A stretch of DNA of 64,000 nucleotides, from contig CM035227.1 in NCBI GenBank assembly GCA_020226215.1, positions 6,255,343-6,319,342 on the forward strand, written 5' to 3'. The notes beneath the pieces were generated by a model. It saw only the letters and a list, made by a program, of their open reading frames with translations. It was not told the origin of the DNA and searched no databases. Positions within the stretch are counted from its first letter, which is position 1, and every line of letters begins with the position of its first letter. The DNA is from Sindora glabra (Eukaryota > Streptophyta > Magnoliopsida > Fabales > Fabaceae). This document shows, one piece after another, positions 26,637 to 39,700 of the stretch. The translations under genes and the position numbers were made by a program.

Positions 26637-29600
26637 CATGGTTGTCAAAATCGTATTTTGCATCGTAAAATCGTGCGATTCTACGTCTCAAACCCAGCCG
26701 TCCGAGTTCGATCACAGAAAAATCGCATATGGTGGGATCGTACGCAGATCGCGATTTTCACCGTAAGATCGGTTGAATCGTGCGTGTCAAACGATCCCAT
26801 CTAAGGGTAGAAATTGCTTTTGATTTCTCCCAAAACGACTGCGTTTTTATTTCAAGTTTTAAAGAAAAACACATTCAACGAAATCCAGAAATCCCTAATC
26901 AGAAAATCCAACTTACTTCAATTCGGGAGCTATGTTGGAGCTAGAAGGCAGAATTGCTTAGAGCTATTGGACACCCATCTGTCGCCGACTCGCCGAAGAA
27001 GAGAAAGTCGCCGGAGAAGACGCTGCTCAAGCTGAACTCCGACCAGGGGAAAACAAAGGAAAACAGAGGACGTCGATTCTGCACTTCTGCTAGGAAGTAA
27101 ATTGTAAGAGACTGAGAGTAGACAACTAGACATACTTGGATTTCTATAATATAGGATATATTATCTGGATTTCTGATATTTTTGAAGCTAAAAAATGGCT
27201 TCATCCGGTGGTGCAAGTGCAAGTTGGAGTACGGGTGCAAGTAAAAAGATTGTGTGTAAAAATGCTCCAGGAAATAGAAGTGATATAGGATGGCAGCATG
27301 GTTATGAAGTTGAAATTGATGCTAGAAAGATTAAATGCAAATATTGTGAGAAGACTTTAACAGGAGGTGTCTACCGGTTAAAGCAACATTTGACTTGTAC
27401 AAAAAAGGATATTGGTGCTTGCATTTCTATTCCTGATGATGTAAAGAAACTTATGTTGCAGATTTTGATTGATATGGAGGAAAAATCAAGTTCTAAAAAA
27501 AGGCATGGGTATGATGGAGGATAGGATAGCATGGAGGATACTAATAATGGAGGAAAGGAGAAGGATGTGGCATTGCCATCTATATTCAAGAGGAGTACAA
27601 ATCCAAGCACACAATCAACTATTAATCAGATGTATAAGAAGAATTTAAGAGAAGAAACATGTCAACAAGTTGCCAAATTTTTCTACACAAGTGCCATACC
27701 TTTCAATTGTATAAAGAATCCTGAATTTGAGAAGATGTGCTACTTGATTGGAAAATATGGAGTTGGATTCAAGCCACCATCATATCATGACATTAAAGAA
27801 AAGTACTTGAAGCAAGAGATGACCCGTACAGAAGAATTACTAGCAGAGCACAAAGCTGAATGGAAGAAAACTGGATGCACAATTATGACATATGGATGGA
27901 CTGATAAGAAGAGAAGATCTATTTGTAATTTTCTAGTCAATAGCCCTAAAGGGACAGTGTTTCTAAAATCTGTAGATGCTTCAGACATATGCAAAACTGC
28001 AGATAATGATAGATGAAGTTGTAGAAGAAGTTGGTGAAGAAAATGTTGTCCAAGTTGTCACAGACAATGCTGCAAATTATAAAGCAGCTGGGCAAATGTT
28101 AATGGAGAAAAGGAAGAAACTGTATTGGACTCCTTGTGCAGCACATTGTATTGATTTGATGTTAGAGGATTTTGAGAAAAAAATCAAGGTTCACAATGAG
28201 ACAATAAAAAAGGGAAGAAAAATCACAACTTTCATTTATTCAAGAGCTTTATTGATTTCCATGCTAAAGACCTTCACTAAAGGCAAAGACTTGATTAGGC
28301 CAGCTGTTACTCGATTTGCTACTGCTTATTTGACTTTGGGTTGTCTTTTGCATAATAAAAGGGCATTGACAGCAATGTTTGGGTCTACACAATGGAGTTC
28401 TAGCCGTTTTGCAAAAATAAAGGATGGAAAGATGTTGAGAATTATGTTTCAGATGGTAGGTTTTGGAAAAATATTATGACATGCTTGAAAGCTGCCTATC
28501 CTTTTATCAAAGTACTTCGTATGGTGGATTCAGATGAAAGACCAGCCATGGGATTTATTTATGAGGAGATGGACCATGCTAAAGAGAAACTACAAGCAAA
28601 TTTTAAAAATGTCAAAAAAAGGTAAATATAAGTTATTTTTTAGTTTATTTAGATATTCACTAATCTAATTTTTTTTTCTTACACATATAAACAAAATTTA
28701 ATTTGATTTATGTAATTTTTTTAGCTACCAACTATTGTGGGATATTGTTGATGAAAGATGGGATGCTCAACTCCATAGGCCTTTACATGCTGCAGTCTAT
28801 TATTTGAATCCTCACTTCCATTATAGTAATGATTTCAAAGCAGATAGAGAAGTTAAACAAGGATTGTATCAATGTATGGAGAGGATGGTGCCTGATAATG
28901 AGGAGTTCAATAAAATTGATACACAACTTGAAGATTTCAAACATGCAAGAGGATTTTTTGGTAGTAGAGCAGCAAAAAATATGAGAACTCAAAAAGCACC
29001 TGCTGAATGGTGGGATTCATATGGATATGAACATCCAGAATTGCAAAAATTTGCAATAAGGATATTGAGTTTGACTTGCAGTTCTTCTAGATGTGAAAGA
29101 AATTGGAGTACTTTTGAGATGATAAAATTTTATAAATTATGAGTTTATGTATATTTGTTTTTGCAAATAAATCTCATTTCTTTTTTTCCCTAATTTATTT
29201 AGGTTCACACAAAGAGAAGGAATCGTCTACACCAAAAGAAAATGAATGATCTTGTTTTTATCATGTACAACTCCAAATTAATGGAGCGGAAACATGTTGG
29301 CAAAGATATGAATTATGATATAGATTGTGTTTCTTCTGATGATGAGTGGATTGTGGAGGATGATGAAAATTTATCTACTAATGAAGGGTTGGAGTTGGAT
29401 GGTGATAATGGTGCACATGACCTAGAGGTGGCAAATGAAAATGATGAAGTTGGGAATGTTGGTAGCAATGTAGATGGTGCATCTAAAGATTATTTGGATC
29501 TAGACCTTCAGGATGATGATGATGATGAAATAAAAGAAGAGGAGAACATTGACAATGATGATGAAGATCCCATGGAAAATGAAATCATGGATGATTTTAA

Positions 29601-29933
29601 TGTCAATGACTTGCTTATATGATAAACCTCTAGAATTTTGTTTTATGTATGGTTGTTAACTTGTTATGTTTGAATTTTGGCATTGCTCATGTTGTTTGTG
29701 ATTTACAATATGTTAAAGAACTTTTGCTTATTGTATAAGACCTTTATTTTATCTAAATTATAGATGTTTGGAATTATTTTGCCTATATTTAATATTTTAG
29801 GAAACAAATATATATAAATTTATGTATTTTTACAGTATAGGTAGGATCTTATGATCCTACTTACGATCCTACGAATTACGATCTTAGCCCCCTCATCCGA
29901 TCTTAGGTAAGATCTACGATTTTGACAACTTTG
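26637..29933 (+). mobile_element. hAT transposon with 8-bp target duplication
   Basis: A 3297-bp element whose ends CAtgGTTGTCAAAATCGTA and (inverted) CAaaGTTGTCAAAATCGTA differ at two positions. It is flanked by ATTAAAAC (26629-26636) and ATTATAAC (29934-29941), an 8-bp duplication with one mismatch; the uninterrupted LTR has ATTATAGC there. Subterminal GATCCTA/CGATC repeats lie near both ends. It encodes a BED-finger hAT transposase, now broken. Confidence 0.93.
27195..29622 (+). pseudogene. hAT transposase (BED finger, DUF659, hATC dimerisation)
   Basis: Starting at ATG 27195: a BED zinc finger (CKYC...LKQHLTC, about 27340-27400), then the DUF659-type core (GCTIMTYGWTDKKRRSICNF, about 27870-27930; VVQVVTDNAANYKAAG about 28049-28096; CAAHCIDLMLEDF). 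After an intron near 28622-28724 comes the hATC dimerisation domain (WWDSYG, ELQKFAIRILSLTCSSSRCERNWSTF, about 29010-29118). An acidic tail ends at 29622. Damage: an in-frame TAG at 27522-27524, frameshifts near 27990 and 28425, and a second intron (about 29121-29202) whose donor no longer starts with GT. The long open stretches show that the decay is moderate. Confidence 0.92.
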
Positions 29934-30568
29934 ATTATAACCCTCATTTGGCATGCTTGGTTCCGCCAATATCGTATGTCACCAAAGCCCACGCGCATAC
30001 TAGATCACAGGATCCTTCCAGATAGGAAGCCCCCATGCACTACAGATTGAAACAGATAATTGAATAGGGAAAGGGACACTCCATTCACTTGGTTTATGCT
30101 TCATTCCATAGCTTTGAGTGTGCAAATGGATGGCCACAAGTCAACACACTCCATCTTTAGCTCAATGTCTAGGCGCCCTACCAGGCTCTTAGAGCATTCC
30201 ACCCCCTTAAAGAGTATTTTGAACAAAAGGCCTCCTGTAGAAAAATGATATATTTTTTTCAAATTGTCATAAATCCTTTTTACCACGCTCTAGGTGTCCA
30301 ATTCGTATGAAAACCAACCAACATGCAGATAAAAATGCAAGGATCACAAATATGGGCTTCTCGAACCCTGCCAAATTCTCGAACCCTCCAAAATGATCAA
30401 AATACCCCCAAACTTGGAAAAATCAAGAAAAATAGTACGCAAGCCAGATTAATCCGAAATTTCAACCACATGACCCATATAACATGTTGAATTTTTCCAC
30501 CAAGTCTCGTCTCAACCCAAGCATGTTTGTCTGTCAAACTATCACAACTGCCAGCTTATGACACATAC

Positions 30569-31005
30569 CTGTGTTTGAAATGTCAGCCCCCTCAAGTCAG
30601 CTGCTTCAAAGCCAACCTCCATTTCTGCACTCTCTCCTCACTATATCTTCTCTCGTGCTTAGCAAATGGTTCTCCATAATTGCCTCTCTAATATTGCACT
30701 TCTAACAGATCCACATCATTAAAAACTGGTCAAACCAATCGACCCTCTCCCCTGATGCACTCGAGGATCTTCATAAGTTCATTAAGACAAAATGTTGAGG
30801 AGGCCTAGTTTTTGGAAAATATGACAATGGCAATCTCGGGTTCTTCAATTGCATTGAAAAGAAAGGGTGTAATTTCTTCTCCTCTTTCAAGCACGTTCCT
30901 TCAACAAAGCTTGATAAAGATTGGGGGTGATGCTGTTGGAGTGTCTTGGCCTCTAAAATTAAGGAAGACATGGTAAGTCCATCCATATATTCCTCCCTCG
31001 ATCAT
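30569..31005 (-). pseudogene. TIR exon of the decayed TNL
   Basis: The ATG at 31005 opens MIEGGIYGW then YHVFLNFRGQDTP. ERGEEITPFLFNAIE, IVIFSKN, FCLNELMKILECIRGEGR, LVWPVFNDVD and KHERRYSEERVQKWRLAL follow, all TIR-domain hallmarks. In-frame stops (before ASSTFCL, in QY*RGNYG) and a late frameshift kill it. The exon ends CAG|GTATG at 30569, and the LTR element starts five bases into the intron. It therefore pairs with the NB-ARC exon 6.4 kb away at 24173. Confidence 0.85.
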
Positions 31006-31479
31006 GTTTAGGATATTGCTGCTCTTCCAAAAATCAATTAGAAGGAGATATTCAAATTCGAAACAGAGATGCCAAAATGTATTGTAATCAAGTTGGTGGG
31101 GAGCAGAAACTCCTTCCGCGAAGCTTCTGCACGTTGTTGTGCTGCTAGAGACGGCAAGGTCAAGTCTTGAATACTATACTGAAAAATGAGTTAAAAAGTA
31201 GGAATGGAAGCAGGTCTTCTTTAAACATTGGAGATTAGTTCTACTCAACTGAAACAGGACGAGTGCTTGGTCAGCATTACAGGGATGGCCGCTATTACAT
31301 TGGTCCATGTTAAAATACAACTCGCTTAATCTAATTTTTCAATTATTGTTGACATAAGCTACGTGATCATAAAATATATATTTGGAAGTAGACTATTTTA
31401 ACTTGATGAGAATCATATAGCCTTCTCCAGAAAAAGCGTCCCTTACTAAAGAAAAGTTGCTCGATAGTTGCATATATTA
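31006..31479. other. Upstream flank of decayed TNL, no gene seen
   Basis: There are no open frames of note. 31300-31400 is similar to 4480-4640, the start of the duplicated block. Confidence 0.5.
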
Positions 31480-31830
31480 ATGTCAAAACACAATGAGAAT
31501 CGTCACTAACTGGCTTGCTTGGATCTGGATAGCCTTTGTTTTCTGTTTCTGATTCAGTCTAATTCTTTCAACCGATCCAACTTTTTGTACATCATCATCA
31601 TAAATCAGGAAAGATTTTTCATTTTTTTTCCTTAACCAGGTCAGTTTCGAATGATGCAAACCTGTCAGGATTAGCCAGTTTGGTACTGTACTCCCCAAGT
31701 ATCTCATATGGAATTCCTCTTGCAGTTGTACCTATCCACGGTTTGACAAATTTTCTCTGACGTCAGTAAGGAAACCTTCAAATTGGTCGGCTATATATGT
31801 TACACAAATGCTATGAAATTCCTAAAGGAT
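31480..31830 (-). pseudogene. NB-ARC relic B (duplicate of 4600-5030)
   Basis: On the minus strand 31800-31740 reads ADQFEG then a degenerate VADVRE, and 31620-31560 reads EKSFLIYDDDVQKVG, a degraded kinase-2 (LLILDDVQKL in the intact gene). No P-loop, TIR or LRR is attached. It aligns along its length with 4770-5030. Confidence 0.72.
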
Positions 31831-32410
31831 GTGCTTTGATAATTACCTAAAAAAATCAAATTGATACAAAACGTCTAACAAAGAAAATAGAAGGGGACAG
31901 GAACTTCATCTTTGTTTTTATGGAATGTTGATGATTACAATGTGCCAGTATAAAGAACATGAAATATAACATTTCTTTGGAGAGTTTTGGGAAGGAGTTG
32001 ATGAAAAGTACAAATACAAACAAAAACACTAAAATCCAAGCCAGGACAAGTTCCATTTAGCCTAGCGGTGCGTACCATGGAGAATGCAGAGAACAACAAC
32101 GGAGCTTTAGAACTCAAAGACATCAATGCACAGAGTGAGCATGGCCGTTGACTTTCTTGGTCATTCGACACTAGTTGGTATATTTGGCTTGTCTTATCTT
32201 CTTCCACTTCCGTTTGATCCAAGCGAAGATTGTGCCATTTCCTGCTCCATAAATTTATGATGCCGTCTTAAACTTTAATTAACAGTAAATCTTAACTTGT
32301 AAAAATGGGTCTACGCATATGTATTTGAAGATTTTGCGTTTCTTTTTTTTTTTTTTTTGGATAAAAGTCCAATAAAAAGTTTAGTAAAAAATATAAGTGC
32401 AAAGGTATTT
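31831..32410. other. Unassigned conserved block B (duplicate of 5040-6180)
   Basis: Aligned with 5040-6180 and, over 32085-32265, with 48540-48760. Copy B lacks part of the interior of copy A. The minus frame 32222-31935 contains a Gln/Ser-rich stretch followed by CALMSLSSKAPLLFSAFSM; a similar pattern is readable, with frame breaks, in copy C. The function is unknown and a coding role is unproven. A T-run interrupts 32341-32359. Confidence 0.5.
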
Positions 32411-32459
32411 TGCACGTAGAAAGTTATATCTCAATCATTTACGGTTGCAACAGAAAACT

Positions 32460-34343
32460 TCCCTTAAATTTTTGAGGGCATTTGACAGATCAAAATATAT
32501 ACTGAATCACATCAACCAAATCAGGCAACGATGAAGAAACCTGCTGCAGTGTTGTTACACCAAGTTGAGTCTGATTGGATCTCCCATCCGCCTATGTTGA
32601 GAAACCAAGTTACAAAAAATAAGGTCATAAATCCAGAAGACAACAAAACATAACACAAGCTTGATCAATAGTATGTCACAATGTGACATTCCTAGCATCA
32701 TGAAAATTTTGTTCGATTTTAGAGTTTTCTGCTGTTTGGAGCAGAAAGAAAGCTTCAACACAGAGTAATAGATGAGATTTATCCCATTGCCAAAACTGGT
32801 CAAAAGTTTAATGCAGGGCAACGAGGCATACCTCCTGGGGTAGTAAAAGAGAAGAAAAAGCTTCAGAACCCTCAGTACATCCTGTACTAGCATCAGATAT
32901 GTTAGCATTTTCAGGTACACTAGATTCCAAGTTGTCTACTTTTATGCCCATCGCATCACTATCACCATCCATGTGCGAGAAGTCAAGAACTCTTTTCACA
33001 GGTTTTTGATGCGAAGTTGAATTTTGGGTGGCCATAATTTGAAACTTAACATCATAACTGGGCATCTATCCTCTAGGTGCTGACAGTTCTGATGTCCCTG
33101 TCATTAAACTATCAACAGATGAGGCAATATTGACGTCAAGGCTTTAAGAAATACAACAGGTAACACAGTATGGAGAGCAGATCAGACACTCTGGAAGTGA
33201 TCTGATCTGTTGTCCCTTTTCCATGCCTGATTAATCAAATCATTGGAACATAGAGCAGCACATCTCTTTTGCCTTCCACTTTCTTCTTTATTCTGGCAAT
33301 TGGATGCATGAGATGAAAGAGCAGCTTGAGTTGATAAAAGAGACTGCCTCTCTATTCCTGAATTGGCAATCATATTTCTAGAGATAATTGTCTGCTATAA
33401 GAAGGATATTGATGGAATTTCTCTGACAACAGTTGAATTTGATTGGAATTTGATGGAAGCATGGGCAAAGATTCTACAGGCAAATGCTCATGAATCAACT
33501 TACTAGTTCTTTGTCCAAAGGCTGACCCAGGGAAAGTAACCATAAGAGGCCAAGCCAACCAGCTAATTTCATATAGATCCACAGTAGCATTATCATGGAC
33601 CTATCCAATTATGGATGGCATAACTTAAAGATCTACAGTGAAGCTATGCCTTTGCTAAGGTGGTCTCAACATCAACTTCAGATACAAACAAATTAAAAGA
33701 AAGGAAAAAAGGATCAAGGACTACAGAATAAAATTGGAGAAATACCTCTGGATGCTTACTGAGGAAATCAGGCAGCCTAGAACCAAAAATACTTCACGTG
33801 CGCAAAATCCATATACAGAGAATTGTCTGAAATAGAAATAAAGTACCAGTCACTTGCTTACAGCTTACCCCTAATCTTACAAAGGTGACAAATGATACTT
33901 TAAAAAGAACGAGCCATCAACTATTATAGGACATTGAAAACATAAACCCCCCAAACAAGAGCACAAATCTACCAAATTACGTTTTTTTTCCAGAACTTCA
34001 ACTTGCGCGCAAATGCCTTGGAAAGTTTAAGGTTTTTTACGGAGATTAAGCAATCTCAATGAGCAACTCATTTGATCAAACAAACCCTCAATAGTCCTGT
34101 ACCTGAAATTGAGAAAATAAAAATAAATGCTTAAAAAAAAAAACCAAAAGCTTGGACAACGAATGCAATTCATAAAATTCAGTTAGTTACTCAACCAGAA
34201 GCTTGATTTTCTCCTCCTTAGATTTGGTGGGTAAAGGCTCACTGGTCTTCTCAGGAGTTCAACGTGCAATTCCACGGGGGATCTTTGTAGACTAAAAATT
34301 CAGAGATTTTTTCTCCACCTTCTTCACACGACTTCTGATCCAT
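32460..34343 (-). pseudogene. CDT1: CDT1-like DNA replication licensing factor, 5' and middle part (copy B)
   Basis: The minus-strand ATG at 34343 opens MDQKSCEEGGEKISEF. Then, in another frame and past one stop, come TPEKTSEPLPTKSKEEKIKLLVE up to a GT donor at 34190. The next exon (34102 downward) reads YRTIEGLFDQMSCSLRLLNLRKK, then TFQGICAQVEVLEKK, the start of the geminin-binding/central CDT1 fold. Further exon traces are SRLPDFLSKHPE (about 33800-33750), the linker at 33582-33182, and KRVLDFSHMDGDSDA (about 33000-32955). The copy ends inside the C-terminal winged-helix exon (acceptor at 32544-32545, SLPDLVDVIQYIF), near 32465. Stops and frameshifts make it non-functional. The missing 3' exons exist in the copy at 12276-13471. 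Confidence 0.82.
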
Positions 34344-35631
34344 TCTCCAACAACAAATACAGTAGCAAAAACTGGTGGATGGTAAAAATCGAAAAATATC
34401 CAAAGTCGTCAGGAGAATTTCAATTTTCAAAATGTTAACTGAAATTTGATGAAAGGGTAGAGAATTATAAGAGATGTAACTCAAAGCTTTGTAATATTTG
34501 ATTACTCTGACTCTAGATTCTGGCGTTCAACGGAGGGAACATAACTATAATAGTTAAATACCCAAGCTTTTGTTTCAAAATTGCGCGCCTAGCCTACTTC
34601 GATTTCTGTCACTACAAAATGACCGTTGAGTTGAGGAGCAGTCTAGGGTTTTAACTGTTTCTGTCGCGAACCATGTACGGAAATCAACTGCATTGAGTGG
34701 ACCTAATTATGAATTATGAAGCGGTGCCCAGTCCATTACATGGGGATTGCTCAGTTGGGCCAATTTTTCAGAAGTCCCAAGGGTCCAATAAAGACCAAGA
34801 AACGTTGTCCCAGTAATATAATACATGGGAAAACAGACCCACAGCCGACTTGAATTTTGCCCAATTTTTACTAATACAATAATGTTGTGAGTTTCACAGA
34901 GACATTCAATTACGTGCGCGAACGGATGTGAACTGTAAATGGAATTTAATTGTTTAATGATAAAAACGGGTTCATCTCCTCATAGTTGTTTAATGGAATT
35001 TAATCACTTTAAAAATTGAATAGTAAAGCATATCATCCCATGTGAATATGAGGATATTTAGCCGGTCAACTATTTTAAGTATTTAGTAAATAATTAATTG
35101 AGTGAATTTATTAATCTTCAATCAATTAATTTAAAAAACATTAAAAATGCTAACATTTTTAAATGGATGATTTATTAAAGAATAAAATTGAAAAAAATTA
35201 TGCTAATACCAGTTGCTGCAATTTATTACAGTACAATACTCCAAGCATACTTTCTTTCATTTTAGTGTACTCATCAAGATCAATTTACCAAAATACTCAT
35301 AAGTCCAAACAATGCATATTGAGAAGAACAAAAATACAGAAATAGAAATAAATGAATCGTATTCCATCACTGCATAGTCTCAATCAAACAACTTGATAAA
35401 TCGAACGAAGACATAGTAGAAATCATCGAAAAATTGAACTCATCCAACATTGTACCATCAAAAGTTAGCATCTCCAACATTCGATAACTCTTAACCAATT
35501 CAAAATAGTAATTTTCATAAATCAACACGTCAAAATAGGTCATCAATCGATAAACCCTACATCCATCTTGTTAAATGTTTTGCATATATGATTATCTTGG
35601 CATTAACTTGATGAAAAATATTATTGTTTGC

Positions 35632-35680
<49 letters not shown>

Positions 35681-35750
35681 TATTTATACATATGTATCTA
35701 TTTTGAAACGGAATCCCAAAAGTTAGAATGATAAACATGCATCTCATTAT
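34344..35750. other. Flank of CDT1 pseudogene and intergenic DNA
   Basis: 34344-34700 may be the old CDT1 5' UTR and promoter. I see no independent gene. A (GT)n array lies at about 35635-35679. Confidence 0.5.
35635..35679. repeat. (GT)n microsatellite
   Basis: More than twenty GT units, preceded by GCGTGC. Confidence 0.95.
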
Positions 35751-36739
35751 ATTTACTGCATGTTACTATCACTAATCCCACTTAATAACTGCTTGCACAA
35801 CTAATCTAGACGTTATTGTCGCTAATCTTCATGTCACTGTTTGTTTAACAAACAAAAAAATGAAATCATATATGTTTTTTTTATTTTTTGAAATCTTGTT
35901 CACATGGAAACAAATAGAAACATTTTACTGTTTGTCATAAAACAATAACATGTTTTTACTAGTTCATTTTCCAGTTTTGTTTGATGTTTCTATTTCCACA
36001 TAAAATAGTAACATCTTGTTTTATGTTACTATTTCATGTGGAAATAGTAATAGGTTGTTTTGTTGAGAGTTCCATATTTAATCATACTTCATCTTGTCTA
36101 TTTCATGTCTTTTTTTGTTAATATTGCCAAAACATTTTTTTTATCAATTTTTATTATTAATCACACTTGATTTATCAATTTATTTTAAGTTTTTGTTTAA
36201 TGTTATTATTTTCACATAAAATAGTAACATCTAGTTTGATGTTACTATTTCTTGTGGAAATAGTAACACGTTTTGTCAAATTTTCATTATTAATCATACT
36301 TCATTTTGTCTATTTATGATATTTTTTTGTTAGTATTGTTATTTCAAACTAAGCAAAAACATGTCATTAAAAGAAAACATGTCACTGTTTGTTCTAAAAA
36401 TAGTAACATGTTATTTTTTTATCAATTTTTATTATTAATCATGCTTGATCTCTTAGTTTATTCACAGTTTTGATTTAATGTTAGTGTTTTTACATAAAGC
36501 AGTAACATCTCATTTGATGTTATCATTTTTTGTTGAAACAGTAATACATTATTTTGTCATAAATTTCATTGTTAATCATACTTCATTTTGTCTATTTATG
36601 GTATTTTTTTATTGTTGTTGTTGTTTCAAAACAAACAAAAACATGTCACTTAAAGAAAATGACATGCTACTGTTTGTTTTAAAAATAGTAACATGTTTTT
36701 TATGAGTTTTTATTGTTAATAACACTTGATTTGTTAATT

Positions 36740-39700
36740 TATTTGAATAGAAAGACACTAAAACATTCAAACAAACAGAAGAAGCTGAAGAAGTAACTCA
36801 AAGATTCTAGCAATACAAGTTCAATCTGCTAGCATGTATAAGGCAGATTGATGACCTTCAATTTAATGAAAGCTCCAAGACGATGCTCCAACAAAACCCT
36901 TTCTGGATTCTCATCAATGCAATAATGACAAAGGACTTTGATTGTAATATGTGTTGAAAGAGTGATCAGGAAATATAAGCGGTAATTGTTATATTCTCAA
37001 CCAAGCATGAACAATTCCTAATTAGGAGCAAAACTCTGAGCATCACACCTAAATCAATGAAGCTTGTTTTTGGAATAAGAGATGGAGAATGCACTATAAA
37101 CACAGTTAGTAAAAGGCCATAATTGGATTTAAACACAAGACGATTTCATGGCCAAGGATGCTTTACAAAACTAAGATATTCAATATACTCCAAAAGGCAA
37201 TAGGAGGAACATCAGAGACCGATGTTCAGGATGTCTTATGCCTTCTAACATTAATGCTGCTAATGACCCTATTTGTGCCAAAACAAGGCTTAGACACTGG
37301 CCTGGTCATACCTTGAATACATAGAGGAGATAGATGACATAGCATAATATTGGTGGTCTGGACACATACACGGGCAACTAATGAGTTCAATAACAAAGGA
37401 TAGCCCACCAAATATCACCGGTTATATTATGTTATTGTCAGTAAGTTACAATTATCAAACTTGTTTTACCTTCGTGTCAGTTTTTTCAATATTGTCTTCA
37501 TTCATTTCTATTCATTTGAATGAATATTCTTATCACTTTTGTTGCATGTTTTTGGCAATTTTCATTGATGTTACTATTTGATCTCCAAATAGTTTGGTGT
37601 GTAAAGAGTTACCCTATGTTTTTTTGCAGTTTGATTATTAGTGTGACTTCATTTATCCATTTATTTTGAATTTTTAGTTAATGTTACTTTCTAGATACTA
37701 AACAAGAACATGTTACTATTTATTTCTGTAGACAATAACATATTGTTATTTGGTATTTGGTATTCGGTATTTTTTTATTAATGACACTTAATTTGTCTAT
37801 TTAATTTGAGTTTTTTATGCATGTTACTATTTGGATCTTTATATTTACTTTAAATTTTTGGCACATGTTACTATCTAGATACTAAACAGCACTGTATTAT
37901 TGTTTGTTCTGTAGGAAATAACATATTCTTTTTTAGTAGATTTTTTGTTAATGACATCAAAAGAGCCTTTTTATTACTCCATCTTTAAATGTAACTTCTA
38001 TTAAAAATTGATATGAGAATATGTACATTGTATCTTCAACAATATTAGTTGTGTGAGATAACAAATGTGCTTGATGGACATCAAATTCAAAAAGTGCCAA
38101 AATATCTCAAATGGGGCCTAAAGCTCCTCAAATGCCAACTGAGGGATAAAATGGCCAGCTAGCTTCAAGTAACCTTTGGAAAAAGTTAATTTATTAAACA
38201 TGTTACTATCTGTTTTGAAAATAGTAACATGTTGTTTTATCGATTTTTGTTGTCAATCATACTATAAACATGTTACTATCTGTTTTGAAAATAGTAATAT
38301 GTTGTTTTATCGATTTTTGTTGTCATTCATACTATCTCTTAATTTATTCCAAGTTTTTGTTTAATGTTACTATTTCAACATAAAATAGTAACATCTCATT
38401 TATTGTTACTATTTCCACATAAAATAGTAATACATTTTTTTGTCGAGAGTTTTATTATTAATCATACTTCATTTTATCTATTTATTTTATTTTATGGTTG
38501 ATGTTACTATTTTAGACCAAATAAAGACATGTCATTAGAAGAAAATAACATATTAATAGTAACATATATTTTTTATGGATTTTATTGTTAATCATGCTTG
38601 ATCTCTCACTTTATTCTAAGTTTTAATCTGATGTTACTATTTCCACATAAAACAGTAACATCTCATTTAATGTTACTATTTCTTGTGCAAATAGTAATAT
38701 ATTGTTTTGTCAAATTTTCTTTGTTAATCATACTTTATTTTATCTATTTATTGTGTTTCATTATTAATCATTTATCCATTTACTATTATGCTACAACTTA
38801 GTCTTTATCTTCATGTTACTATTTCTCACCAAAATAAAAATATGTCAAATAATTTCACTAACAAGCAACCACTCTAATGTTTCAATTTATCAATAAAGAA
38901 TTATAACCAACAAGTGAAGAAATAAACTTTTTATACAACCCTGGCACACAACTACAACTAATTGAATATCACGAGCAAACAAAAACACAAATCACACCCT
39001 CCCAATTGAAAGAATTTGTAAGTGATGATGATACAAGAATGGCGCAGCACATAATCTAACCATGAATCACAAAATTAGACTAATTTGTGGATATTACACT
39101 ATCCTATAAAGAACAACAAGAACTAAAAAAAATGAAGTACAACAACTGAGGGATCAACTCCTTAGTGTAAACAGTAGAATAAATGAATTGACCGATGAAT
39201 TAAAGTCTCTTATAGAGAAATTTCAAAGGTCAAAAAAATAATTGCAACAAAATAAGGAAATAATAACAAACCTTACACACGAAAACACAGCTTTAAATAC
39301 AACTGTCTGACACAATAAAACAGAAAAAAAAACCTCAAAATAATTATCGAAACATTGTAGAATGCAAATGCTAGTCTTGAAAATTAAAATAAATAGCTTA
39401 ATGCACAACTCACACAAATAATTGTGTAGGTGGTTGAACAATAAAAGATAGAAACTACAAAAGCTGAAGAATAAAATAAGACTGAATATATTGATAGATC
39501 GATGATCAGAGACATTAAAAAGAAAACAAGAAAATTAAAATGTGACACAGACTATATGTACTCAGGCCAATGAAAAAAACCCAAAAATAACAACAAACAT
39601 GATAGCAAAAAACACCTATTAAAAAGGATACTGAGAAAAGTAAAGAGGCTCATATATTAATCTCGAATGAAACAGTAGCAAAACTAGCAAAAAAGAAATA

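Larger units (their letters stand above)
24377..30563 (-). mobile_element. Non-autonomous LTR retrotransposon inserted in TNL intron 1
   Basis: Two ~715-bp LTRs enclose only about 1.45 kb of interior (25097-26549) in which I recognise no gag or pol, so it resembles a LARD/TRIM-type parasite. On the minus strand a primer-binding site TGGTATTAAAGC (26547-26536) follows the 5' LTR, close to the initiator-Met tRNA complement, and a purine tract precedes the 3' LTR. The flanks GCATA (24372-24376) and CATAC (30564-30568) share CATA. Its right edge lies five bases inside intron 1 of the decayed TNL, just after the donor GTATG. The 5' LTR was later split by a hAT element. Confidence 0.82.
26550..30563 (-). 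repeat. 5' LTR of the LTR element, split by hAT
   Basis: 26550-26636 and 29942-30563 together match the other LTR from TGTCA to TGACA (about 709 bp without the hAT and its duplicated target). Divergence from the first LTR is obvious throughout, so the LTR element is old and the hAT came later. Confidence 0.85.

Noticed and set aside
26930..27240. Minus-strand frames over the hAT 5' region
   Set aside because: They are antisense to the transposase leader, with no conserved motif.
32555..32920. 121-codon minus-strand frame as a membrane protein
   Set aside because: It spans a CDT1 intron and parts of two exons in a shifted frame; hydrophobicity follows from T-rich composition.
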